NCBI GenBank assembly: GCA_964393005.1
Contig: CAYMRR010000001.1
Location: 8,321 to 72,320, forward strand
Direction: 5' to 3'
Length of the DNA stretch: 64,000 nucleotides
From: UBA5272 sp964393005
Lineage (GTDB): Bacteria; Patescibacteriota; Minisyncoccia; Phycocordibacterales; UBA5272
Shown: positions 43,799 to 50,073 of the stretch, one piece after another
Numbering within the stretch: the stretch's first letter is position 1
Layout: every line of letters begins with the position of its first letter
Position numbers and translations under genes: made by a program
The notes under the pieces: generated by a model
The model's database searches: none
What the model was told of the DNA's origin: nothing
Seen by the model: only the letters and a program-made list of their open reading frames with translations

Positions 43799-43858
43799 GT
43801 TTAAAAGAGGGGCATATTTCTTAAATTATATCATAGCAAATCTAGATAGTTTTGTCAA
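43776..43858 (-). ncRNA. Mini transcription unit D, divergent from trmD
   Basis: On the minus strand: TTGACA (43853-43858), 17-bp spacer ending TGC, TATGAT (43830-43835), then ATAATTTAAGAAATATGCCC and a terminator about 50 bases from the predicted start. No coding potential. The promoter and its GCTATGATATAATT box are the same as in units A and E. Confidence 0.6.
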
Positions 43859-43907
43859 GTGTTTTTAACTTTAAAAACTTGCTAAAATAAGTTAAAATTT
43901 AATAAAT

Positions 43908-44660
43908 ATGAAGTATTTTGTAATAAGCTTATTTCCAGAAATAATAAACTCTTATGGAGAAGAATCTATAATAGGTAAAGCTGTAAATAAAAAGCTTATT
44001 AATATCAAAACTTTTCAATTAAGAGACTATACAAAAGATAAGCATGGCAGGACAGATGGCAAACCTTATGGAGGGGGGCCTGGTATGGTGCTTTGGGTAG
44101 ACCCTATAATAAATACTTTTGCTAAAATTTTAAAAGAAATAGAAAAAGATAAAAAGAAAGCAAAGAAAAATCTTTTAATAGTCAACTTTGTACCAAGTGC
44201 AGAAATTTTTAATAATAATTTAGCTAAAACTTATGCTAAAAAATATGATTATATTATTTTTATCTGTGGTAGATATGAAGGCATAGATGCTAGGGTAAAT
44301 AAAGTCATAAAAGATATTTTAGCTAATAAGAAAAAAGAATTAAAAGAAAAAGATATTACTCTAAACTCTAAAATAATAGATCTTTCAGTAGGTGATTTTG
44401 TTTTGACTGGAGGAGAATTGCCTGCACTTATTATGATAGATGCTATATCTAGGCAAATAGCTGGAGTACTTCATGATACAGAAAGCTTAGAAGAAAATAG
44501 GGTGGCTAGTAGTGAAGTCTATGCTAGACCAGAAATTTACGAAAGAAAAATAGGAAATGCTAAAACAGGGAAAATTAAAAAATATAAAGTGCCAGAAGTA
44601 TTGCTTTCTGGGCATCATAAAAATATAGAAAACTGGAGAAAAGAAAGAGATAATAAATAG
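43908..44660 (+). CDS. trmD: tRNA (guanine-N1-)-methyltransferase TrmD
   Basis: Makes m1G37, which prevents frameshifting on tRNAs such as tRNA-Leu. 250 residues: FVISLFPEIINSYGEESIIGKA, the substrate loop DYTKDKHGRTDGKPYGGGPGM, the trefoil knot with CGRYEGIDARV and DLSVGDFVLTGGELPA, and the catalytic aspartate region. The C-terminal domain ends LSGHHKNIENWR. The RimM gene usually next to it is absent. It may be co-transcribed with the DUF167 gene. Confidence 0.97.
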   Translation: MKYFVISLFPEIINSYGEESIIGKAVNKKLINIKTFQLRDYTKDKHGRTDGKPYGGGPGMVLWVDPIINTFAKILKEIEKDKKKAKKNLLIVNFVPSAEIFNNNLAKTYAKKYDYIIFICGRYEGIDARVNKVIKDILANKKKELKEKDITLNSKIIDLSVGDFVLTGGELPALIMIDAISRQIAGVLHDTESLEENRVASSEVYARPEIYERKIGNAKTGKIKKYKVPEVLLSGHHKNIENWRKERDNK

Positions 44661-44691
44661 CTATAAAATAAATTCTTAAAAAATTAAAAAA

Positions 44692-44907
44692 ATGTATATA
44701 AAAGTAAAAGTAAAAACAGAGCAAAAGAAAGAATCTTTTGAAAAATCTAAAAAAGAAGATGAATATCTCATCTCTGTAAGAGAAGAAGCTAGAAATGGTT
44801 GGGCAAATGAGGCGATATTAAAAATCTTAAAAAGAGAATTTAATACTAATAATATTCGTCTTATTTCTGGAGCTACTAGCCCGAGTAAGATATTTTCTGT
44901 TGATTAA
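44692..44907 (+). CDS. DUF167 (YggU-like) protein
   Basis: 71 residues matching the small DUF167 fold: IKVKVKTEQKKESFEK, then the core VREEARNGWANEAILKILK and the C-terminal IRLISGATSPSKIFSVD. The usual form is 75-100 residues. Function is not known. It starts 31 bases after trmD without a visible promoter, so the two probably share an mRNA. Confidence 0.85.
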   Translation: MYIKVKVKTEQKKESFEKSKKEDEYLISVREEARNGWANEAILKILKREFNTNNIRLISGATSPSKIFSVD

Positions 44908-44910
44908 AAT

Positions 44911-44938
44911 TTGTATATTAAATTTTATTTGCTATACT
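44911..44938 (+). promoter_or_regulatory. tRNA-Thr promoter
   Basis: TTGTAT, 16-bp spacer ending TGC, TATACT, ending 17 bases before the tRNA. Confidence 0.6.
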
Positions 44939-44955
44939 TTTATTTATATTTATCA

Positions 44956-45028
44956 GCCAATATAGCTCAGTCGGTAGAGCGCATCCATGGTAAGGATGAG
45001 GTCGTCAGTTCGATCCTGACTATTGGCT
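44956..45028 (+). tRNA. tRNA-Thr (GGT), integration target
   Basis: Acceptor GCCAATA / TATTGGC, anticodon stem CATCC / GGATG around ATGGTAA (anticodon GGT), T arm GTCAG-TTCGATC-CTGAC. Discriminator T. The other tRNAs here run on as CAAA; this one runs on as CCTTTTTCGG, the first bases of the foreign island. The tRNA itself is intact. Confidence 0.95.
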
Positions 45029-46561
45029 CCTTTTTCGGACAAGAGTCCATTTTGAACGAATCCAAGCGGACGGCACGAAGTGCCGTCCAAGCATTTCCCT
45101 CTGAAAAATCCTGCATTTCGGGCGCGCTTGCGCGCACCTTTTTGTTTTGGAGGAGGAGGTTCGAGCCAAAGATTTCTTTGGCACAGACCTTTTTGCGAAA
45201 AAGGTCTGTATCCAATGCAATTTTTTCTATATTCTGTGCGTCCTTTATCCACTTTTCCATCGGTTCGAGCCAATGTTTCTGCTTCATTTGAGAACGAGAA
45301 ATTTCTTCTTCCAGCGACTTTTTTTCGGAAAGCAGTTTTGATTTTTTAGAACGATATACTTCTTTGTCTATGTCTTGGTCTAAATAGCCGTCTAAAAGTC
45401 GCTGGAGCTTCGTGGTGATGTCTTGTATGCGTTTCTCGTTCTCTGATACCAAAGCAGAAACAGACTGGGCGGATTCCACTTTGTCTTTTTCAAGTCGTCG
45501 GTTTAGATAGTCCACCCAGTCTTGTGGTAAAGAAACTTTTTGCAAAAGTGATGAAATTTGTCCGTCCAAGACTTCCTGGCGAATACAAGGTTCATGACAT
45601 TTCATATCTCTGCGTTTTTTAGAACAATGATAGTAGGTGTAAAAATGTTGCGTACCATTAAGTTGAGTTTTAACCTTGTATTCGCCAGTGATCATCATTC
45701 CGCAATTTCCACAGCTTAACAATCCGCAATATGCTTGAGGTTCATTTTTTGCTTTGTGTCTTGGACGACCTCTTTGTTTCATCACTTCTTGCACTTTATC
45801 CCAAAGTTTCTTTTCCACGATTGGCTCGTGCTTGCCTTCGTAAATTTCTTTATTAAATCTAAAGTGTCCGTAGTAAAATGGATTGGATAAAATGAAAGTG
45901 GCACGAGTTCGGTGGATTTTCTTTCCGTTTTTTGCAAAAAGATTATTTTGCGCCAAAAACATACCGATAGTATCTAGTGTTTGATTACCTTGCGAATACA
46001 TTTCAAACGCTTTACGAACAATAGGCGCGGATTTTTTATCTATGTGAATAGTTTTTGTTCNNNNNNNNNNCGCGAGTCGTTAATATAACCAATCGGAGTT
46101 AGTCCTGGATATTCTCCGCGCCTGACTTTTTGGCGCATTCCTCTTTTTGTATTTTCGGAAAGAGAATCCACATAATATTTACTTTGCCCGAAAGCCATGT
46201 TTAACATAAATTTTCCTTGTGAAGTGCTATCGCACCAAAATGTAGGAAATTTTAAACTCGCAAGTTTCCCTGTGTCGAGGAGGTAAATTATTTTTCCACC
46301 ATCAATACTATTTCTTGCGAGACGATCTGGATGCCAAGCGAGAATACTTCCGCCGGATTTTTCAATCTCGTCTAACATTTTATTAAAAATAGGGCGACCT
46401 GGAGTTTTCGCAGATTGTTTTTCAACATACTCGGCGGAAATTTCTATCGCTTCTCGCTTGGCATAGTCTCGCAATTCGTCCAACTGTGCCTCAATACTCA
46501 AAACTTGCTTATCCTCGACATCAGTGGATTTGCGAGCATACAAAAAGAATTTTTGTGACAT
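44967..46561 (-). CDS. Large serine recombinase/integrase, interrupted by a scaffold gap
   Basis: N-terminal resolvase domain with the catalytic serine in YARKSTD (Ser12), SIEAQLDELRDYA and WHPDRLARNSIDGG. After the Ns come the recombinase domain (KSAPIVRKAFEMYSQGNQTL), the zinc ribbon (CGNCG...CSKK...C) and a Lys/Glu coiled coil, as in phage-type large serine integrases. Ten Ns at 46051-46060 hide the join; residues on each side (GYINDSR, then TKTIHID) suggest only a few are missing, so I treat it as one gene. The C-terminus reads through repeat a and, antisense, through tRNA-Thr to a TGA, the only TGA stop I found. A start at 46561 is supported by the family N-terminus. Confidence 0.85.
45027..45164 (+). 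repeat. 138-bp inverted repeat a, left copy (left end of island)
   Basis: Perfect inverted match to 46739-46876 by direct reading. It begins with CTCC at the tRNA end and contains a hairpin GGACGGCAC-GAA-GTGCCGTCC (45068-45088) and a GCGCGC-TT-GCGCGC stem. It also encodes the last part of the recombinase on the minus strand. Confidence 0.93.
46051..46060. other. Scaffold gap of ten Ns
   Basis: An arbitrary-length gap inside the recombinase gene. As given, ten bases would put the two halves out of frame, so the true length must differ or be estimated. Confidence 0.99.
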
Positions 46562-46577
46562 ATATTTTTTTGTTCAA

Positions 46578-46667
46578 GCAGAAATGGCTACTTCAGGTTG
46601 TAATCCTAACGTTAGTTAGAAAACTGAAATAGCCATTTCTGCCAACTAACTGATAATGGATTACAAC
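46578..46667. repeat. Three interleaved inverted repeats upstream of the recombinase
   Basis: Stem 1: 46578-46596 with 46624-46642 (one mismatch). Stem 2: GTTGTAATCC (46597-46606) with GGATTACAAC (46658-46667). Stem 3: GTTAGTT (46611-46617) with AACTAAC (46644-46650). Stems 2 and 3 cross stem 1, so they cannot all form in one simple hairpin. The site could be an attachment or control site of the recombinase. Confidence 0.7.
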
Positions 46668-46738
46668 ATTTCCAGTATATCAAAAAATATTTGAGAACAA
46701 AAATTCTTTTTGAAGAATTGCAAAAATTGTATTGGATT

Positions 46739-46876
46739 TCGAACCTCCTCCTCCAAAACAAAAAGGTGCGCGCAAGCGCGCCCGAAATGCAGGATTTTTC
46801 AGAGGGAAATGCTTGGACGGCACTTCGTGCCGTCCGCTTGGATTCGTTCAAAATGGACTCTTGTCCGAAAAAGGAG
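46739..46876 (-). repeat. 138-bp inverted repeat a, right copy
   Basis: Reverse complement of 45027-45164 with no mismatch seen. The arm starts at TCGAACC and ends GGAG, directly fused to repeat b. A local hairpin AATTCTT / AAGAATT (about 46702-46719) lies just before it. Confidence 0.93.
46874..46876. other. Central joint of the island, equal to the inverted predicted attP
   Basis: The joint reads CCGAAAAAGGAGTGGTTATA. Its reverse complement is TATAACCACTCCTTTTTCGG, which is exactly what circularising the two outer ends through CTC would create. Confidence 0.75.
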
Positions 46877-47067
46877 TGGTTATATAACTTCGCTCGAACT
46901 TACTTTATCAAAAACTCCTGACAAATGAAAGCATAGGAAATGGTCTCGGTTTTGCGAAGCTGTTTTCTGGGGAAAAGGATTCGCAAAACCTCGGCTGATT
47001 TTTTCGGCTGGGGATTTCGGATTTCGCCCGCCCGCAGGAGGGGGCTGGGGAGGAATGCGGGGCGGAG
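46874..47067 (+). repeat. 194-bp inverted repeat b, left copy
   Basis: Perfect inverted match to 48787-48980 by direct reading. It contains an 11-bp stem, GGTTTTGCGAA (46948-46958) with TTCGCAAAACC (46980-46990), around an inner TTTTC / GAAAA stem, and a C/G-rich inner end. The cassette -35 box starts four bases after it. Confidence 0.93.
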
Positions 47068-47070
47068 GTA

Positions 47071-47099
47071 TTGACATATTGCTAGCAATATGCTATCAT
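47071..47099 (+). promoter_or_regulatory. Cassette promoter with an 18-bp palindrome in the spacer
   Basis: TTGACA (47071-47076), 17-bp spacer ending TGC, TATCAT (47094-47099). The palindrome CATATTGCTAGCAATATG (47075-47092) fills the spacer exactly, the classic place for a repressor operator. Confidence 0.75.
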
Positions 47100-47125
47100 C
47101 AAGACGAACTATTAAAAACAGAGTT

Positions 47126-47323
47126 ATGTTGAAAATATCAGCATTGTCTTTGTTGGTTTGTACATTGCTGTTAATAGCATATTACTTTGGAGGTATTACA
47201 GATATGTATGCTTTTAAAATAATTATGTACACATTTGGAGGCATGTTTTTGCTTTCAACTGGTTATAGCATATACGAGCTAAACAAGGGCACGAAAAAAT
47301 CCAAACAAAGCACAGTGAAGTAA
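47126..47323 (+). CDS. Small two-helix membrane protein of the cassette
   Basis: About 65 residues with two membrane segments (ISALSLLVCTLLLIAYYF and FKIIMYTFGGMFLLSTGYSI) and a basic tail ending KSKQSTVK. An ATG at 47090 is also in frame, but it overlaps the -10 box and cannot be on the transcript, so I start at 47126. It is the first gene after the cassette promoter. I do not recognise the family; linking it to the receiver proteins as a sensor or anchor would be speculation. Confidence 0.6.
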   Translation: MLKISALSLLVCTLLLIAYYFGGITDMYAFKIIMYTFGGMFLLSTGYSIYELNKGTKKSKQSTVK

Positions 47324-47350
47324 AGTAGCTGTTGCCTCTGGCAAAAATTT

Positions 47351-47371
47351 GGACAAGCAGTTTGCTTGTCC
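47351..47371 (+). other. Hairpin between cassette genes 1 and 2
   Basis: GGACAAGCA-GTT-TGCTTGTCC, a perfect 9-bp stem without a following T run. It may stabilise RNA ends or act as a weak attenuator. Confidence 0.6.
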
Positions 47372-47442
47372 TCATTATTCAGATCATAAATTATTTTATG
47401 GTTTGATAGTGAATGTTCTTTTAAACAAAAAAATTAAATAAG

Positions 47443-47979
47443 ATGAAGAAAGTATTAATTGTAGAAGACACCCAAGAAAACCTTGATGTTGCTAAAGCAT
47501 TTTTCAAAACCGTTACTGGTTTTGAGTTTGTGTATGCAACAAACAAAGAAGATGCAGTGGTTGCACTTGCCGAAGCAGACGCATTACTTACCGACAGAGA
47601 TATGCCTTATTTTGATGGCGCGAAAGTAGATTACTCGCCAGAAAATGGCTATATGTTGGGAATTCTTGCAAAAATGCAGGGTAAACCAGTAATAATGCTA
47701 AGTGAACACGGGCAACTTTTAATAAGCGAGGTAAACAATGCTACTGCTGATTTTGAAACAGCGAAAGAAGTAGTTGAAAAACTTGCAAAATTGAAAGGTG
47801 TTGGACCAGATGACCGGTGGGACAATGAAGAACTTGCACCAATTTTTGGTAAACTTATAGACATATGCCGTCGAGGCGAAAATGTTTATAAGTTTAATTA
47901 CAAAAATGAAGTGACTGGTACCAAAAAAGATGAAATTGCTTGGCGGGTTGCTTGGGAAAGATTACAGGAACAATTTTAG
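47443..47979 (+). CDS. Receiver-domain protein 1 of the cassette
   Basis: 178 residues shaped like a stand-alone response-regulator receiver. Acidic pocket residues Glu8-Asp9 lie in VLIVEDTQEN, the probable phospho-acceptor is Asp51 in TDRDMP, and a Ser (about 87) follows beta-4 in IMLSEHG. The conserved Lys-Pro after beta-5 is not obvious. An insertion of about 15 residues follows the DxMP loop, shared in position with its neighbour. There is no DNA-binding or enzymatic output domain and no histidine kinase in the window. Its start has no Shine-Dalgarno sequence. Confidence 0.75.
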   Translation: MKKVLIVEDTQENLDVAKAFFKTVTGFEFVYATNKEDAVVALAEADALLTDRDMPYFDGAKVDYSPENGYMLGILAKMQGKPVIMLSEHGQLLISEVNNATADFETAKEVVEKLAKLKGVGPDDRWDNEELAPIFGKLIDICRRGENVYKFNYKNEVTGTKKDEIAWRVAWERLQEQF

Positions 47980-48090
47980 TTTTTCCACCTCATACTCTTG
48001 AGGAATTGTCATTAGACATGAGTACAGATTTTGTCCCCGTTTTATCAAAATTAAATGGAGAGCCTAGAGGAAGCAGAGCCTCAAAAAATT

Positions 48091-48148
48091 GGGGATTTAA
48101 AAATCCCCTCCCTTTTTGAAACCATAAGTATTGCTTGTGGTTTCAAAA
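48091..48148 (+). other. Two hairpins between the receiver genes
   Basis: GGGGATTT-AA-AAATCCCC (48091-48108), then TTTTGAAACCA (48114-48124) pairing with TGGTTTCAAAA (48138-48148). The first could be a weak terminator or RNA-processing site. Confidence 0.6.
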
Positions 48149-48174
48149 TAGGAAATGTTCTTTACAACAATTTG

Positions 48175-48220
48175 TTTGGTTATCTTTGATCCTTTATTTA
48201 TGGGAATAGAGATAACCAAA
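48175..48220 (+). promoter_or_regulatory. Leader hairpin of receiver gene 2
   Basis: TTTGGTTATCT (48175-48185) pairs with AGATAACCAAA (48210-48220), ending 14 bases before the start codon. It could separate or tune translation of the second receiver. Confidence 0.6.
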
Positions 48221-48234
48221 TAAATTTAAATAAA

Positions 48235-48741
48235 ATGAAAATACTGTTATTAGAGGATAATCCTCAAAACATTGAAAGCTTAAAAATAGCAATTTTAGCT
48301 GCTTGCCCAACTGCCAACATTACAGTAATGACTGAGATTGGAGCTAACTTTTACGGGTACACTGGTGCTGACAAAGCTGTAAAACTGGCTTCATATGATG
48401 CCGTGATTACTGACGTAAACATGCCTGGATACACAGACCGTGATGGTATGCTGATGAGCCCTATTGGACCTGTTATTACCTTGAAAGCGTTACAACAAGG
48501 AGTAAAAAGAGTTGCTGTTTTGACGGACGCCAACCACCATGAAGCCAGCCCGGTTTCAAAAGCAGCTGACCTTTTTACAGAACTGAGCGAAGGTGAGGCA
48601 GATTGTGTTATTGGTAATATAAAAGTTATATACCGCAACATTGATAAAACAAACATAAAAAATGTTACAAGAACACTACAGTGGTTGTTTTATATAGGAA
48701 GTGAGCGGTTTATGACTTGGGCGAAAGCAAACCCGCAGTAA
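48235..48741 (+). CDS. Receiver-domain protein 2 of the cassette
   Basis: 168 residues, again a receiver without output domain. Glu7-Asp8 lie in LLLEDNPQN, the likely phospho-acceptor is Asp60 in ITDVNMPG, and Thr97 in VAVLTDANHH occupies the switch position. After DxMP comes an insertion (YTDRDGMLMSPIGP) in the same place as in protein 1, so the two look like diverged paralogues. The C-terminal helix is aromatic (TRTLQWLFYIGSERFMTWA). A strong terminator follows. Whether it is still phosphorylated is unknown. Confidence 0.75.
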   Translation: MKILLLEDNPQNIESLKIAILAACPTANITVMTEIGANFYGYTGADKAVKLASYDAVITDVNMPGYTDRDGMLMSPIGPVITLKALQQGVKRVAVLTDANHHEASPVSKAADLFTELSEGEADCVIGNIKVIYRNIDKTNIKNVTRTLQWLFYIGSERFMTWAKANPQ

Positions 48742-48753
48742 AAAACAAAACAG

Positions 48754-48783
48754 AAGCCACCGCAAAATGCGTGTGGCTTTTTT
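48754..48783 (+). terminator. Cassette terminator
   Basis: AAGCCAC-CGCA / TGCG-T-GTGGCTT with an AAA loop and T run, ending four bases before repeat b. Promoter and terminator thus lie just inside the two repeat copies. Confidence 0.92.
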
Positions 48784-48786
48784 CTA

Positions 48787-48980
48787 CTCCGCCCCGCATT
48801 CCTCCCCAGCCCCCTCCTGCGGGCGGGCGAAATCCGAAATCCCCAGCCGAAAAAATCAGCCGAGGTTTTGCGAATCCTTTTCCCCAGAAAACAGCTTCGC
48901 AAAACCGAGACCATTTCCTATGCTTTCATTTGTCAGGAGTTTTTGATAAAGTAAGTTCGAGCGAAGTTATATAACCACTC
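48787..48980 (-). repeat. 194-bp inverted repeat b, right copy (right end of island)
   Basis: Reverse complement of 46874-47067. It ends in CCACTC; after the final CTC the sequence becomes A/T-rich host DNA (AAAAAATATAAAAACTAGCC). Confidence 0.93.
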
Positions 48981-48989
48981 AAAAAATAT

Positions 48990-49074
48990 AAAAACTAGCC
49001 CTTAAAGCTAGTTTTTTGTTTTTAGAGCACAGATTTTCTCAATTATATCATAGCATGCCAGTATATTTTGTCAA
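48990..49074 (-). ncRNA. Mini transcription unit E, divergent from prfB
   Basis: On the minus strand: TTGACA (49069-49074), 16-bp spacer ending TGC, TATGAT (49047-49052), then ATAATTGAGAAAATCTGTGC and a terminator (AAAAACTAGC / GCTAGTTTTT, 48990-49016). Its -35 box overlaps the prfB -35 box on the other strand. Without the island, the same hairpin would lie about 10 bases after tRNA-Thr and could end both transcripts. Confidence 0.6.
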
Positions 49075-49097
49075 GTCTAAAAAAGTTTTGTTATAAT
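49068..49097 (+). promoter_or_regulatory. prfB promoter sharing its -35 with mini-RNA E
   Basis: TTGTCA (49068-49073), 18-bp spacer ending TGT, TATAAT (49092-49097). The ATG at 49108 leaves a leader of about 4 bases. The TTGTCAA sequence also gives TTGACA on the opposite strand. Confidence 0.6.
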
Positions 49098-49107
49098 TAA
49101 ATTTATT

Positions 49108-50001
49108 ATGAATAATCTAGAAAATAAAAAAGAAACTGTAGAAATAAAAAAAGAAATAGAAAGTCTTGAAGCTCTAATGTATAAACCTAATTTTTGGGAT
49201 AATAAAAAGGAAGCTGAAGAAGTAATTCAAAAAATAAAAAATTTAAAAATAGCACTGGAAGGAGGAAATACTTTGGATGCTGGTGGAGCTGTATTAAATA
49301 TTTTTGCAGGAGCAGGAGGAGACGATAGTGAAGATTGGGCCCGTATGCTATTAAATATGTATTTAAAATATTTTGAGAAAAAAAATTGGCAAATAGAGTT
49401 TTTAGATGAAAATAAAAATGAAAATGGTGGATATAGAAATATCTCTTTAGAAATAATGGGGAAAAATATTTACGGAACTCTTAAAAACGAATCTGGGGTG
49501 CATAGACTGGTAAGAATATCTCCTTTTAATGCAAATGGTAAAAGACATACCAGCTTTGCTATGGTAGAAATATTACCCATACTACCAAAATTAGAATTTG
49601 AAAGATTTAAAGAAAATATAAAAGGAGAAGATATTTTGATAGATACTACCAAATCTAGTGGCCCTGGAGGGCAAAATGTAAATAAAAGAGAAACAGCAGT
49701 AAGAGTATCTCATAAACCTACAAATATTTCTGTATTTATTTCAAATGAAAGATCTCAAGAGCAAAATAAAGAAAAAGCTTTGGCTATACTTTATTCTAAA
49801 CTTTTTAAATTAGAAGAAGAAAATAGAAAAAAAGAATTGGAAGGTAAACAAATATCTAAAACTGTAGAAATAGAGTGGGGAAATCAGATACGAAATTATG
49901 TATTACATCCTTATAAGCTTATTAAAGATCTAAGGTCTGGAATAGAGACTAACAATATAGACAAAGTATTATTAAAAGGGGATTTAGAAGAATTTTTATA
50001 A
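49108..50001 (+). CDS. prfB: Peptide chain release factor 2 with short N-terminal domain
   Basis: RF2 ends translation at UAA and UGA. The stop-recognition motif is SPF in RISPFNANGKRHTSFA, and the peptidyl-hydrolysis motif GGQ is in SGPGGQNVNKRETAVR. The 297 residues are about 65 fewer than usual, and the loss is in domain 1, the helical part before the AGAGGDDSEDW segment. No programmed frameshift is present. prfB followed by ftsE-ftsX is a widely conserved order. Confidence 0.95.
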   Translation: MNNLENKKETVEIKKEIESLEALMYKPNFWDNKKEAEEVIQKIKNLKIALEGGNTLDAGGAVLNIFAGAGGDDSEDWARMLLNMYLKYFEKKNWQIEFLDENKNENGGYRNISLEIMGKNIYGTLKNESGVHRLVRISPFNANGKRHTSFAMVEILPILPKLEFERFKENIKGEDILIDTTKSSGPGGQNVNKRETAVRVSHKPTNISVFISNERSQEQNKEKALAILYSKLFKLEEENRKKELEGKQISKTVEIEWGNQIRNYVLHPYKLIKDLRSGIETNNIDKVLLKGDLEEFL

Positions 50002-50073
50002 TTTGTTAATAAATATTTTTGCTTTGTTTAAAATATGCTAATATTATATTTATAATAAAAACGTTTATTTTTT

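Larger units (their letters stand above)
45027..48980. mobile_element. Serine-recombinase island inserted at the tRNA-Thr 3' end
   Basis: A 3.95-kb region visibly richer in G+C than the rest. Order: 138-bp inverted repeat, serine recombinase (minus strand), structured spacer, second copy of the 138-bp repeat, 194-bp inverted repeat, three-gene cassette with its own promoter and terminator, second copy of the 194-bp repeat. Both outer ends carry the core CTC (45027-45029 and 48978-48980). Joining the flanks through one CTC gives tRNA-Thr followed by CAAAAAATA and a hairpin, which looks like an uninterrupted host site. Transfer is therefore the best reading; the ten Ns leave assembly error possible. 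Confidence 0.8.

Noticed and set aside
44911..45291. Protein-like frames running through tRNA-Thr and repeat a on the plus strand
   Set aside because: They overlap the tRNA and the recombinase on the other strand, repeat low-complexity translations of the hairpins and show no family features.
44953..46001. tRNA-Thr as a decayed or split tRNA
   Set aside because: All arms pair and the anticodon loop is normal; the island begins only after the discriminator base.
46612..46921. Open frames on both strands across the second copy of repeat a
   Set aside because: They are translations of the repeat itself. The plus-strand one matters only as the possible alternative recombinase tail after inversion, noted as a finding.
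47090..47125. Upstream ATG for the small cassette membrane protein
   Set aside because: It lies at the -10 box of the cassette promoter, upstream of the expected transcription start.
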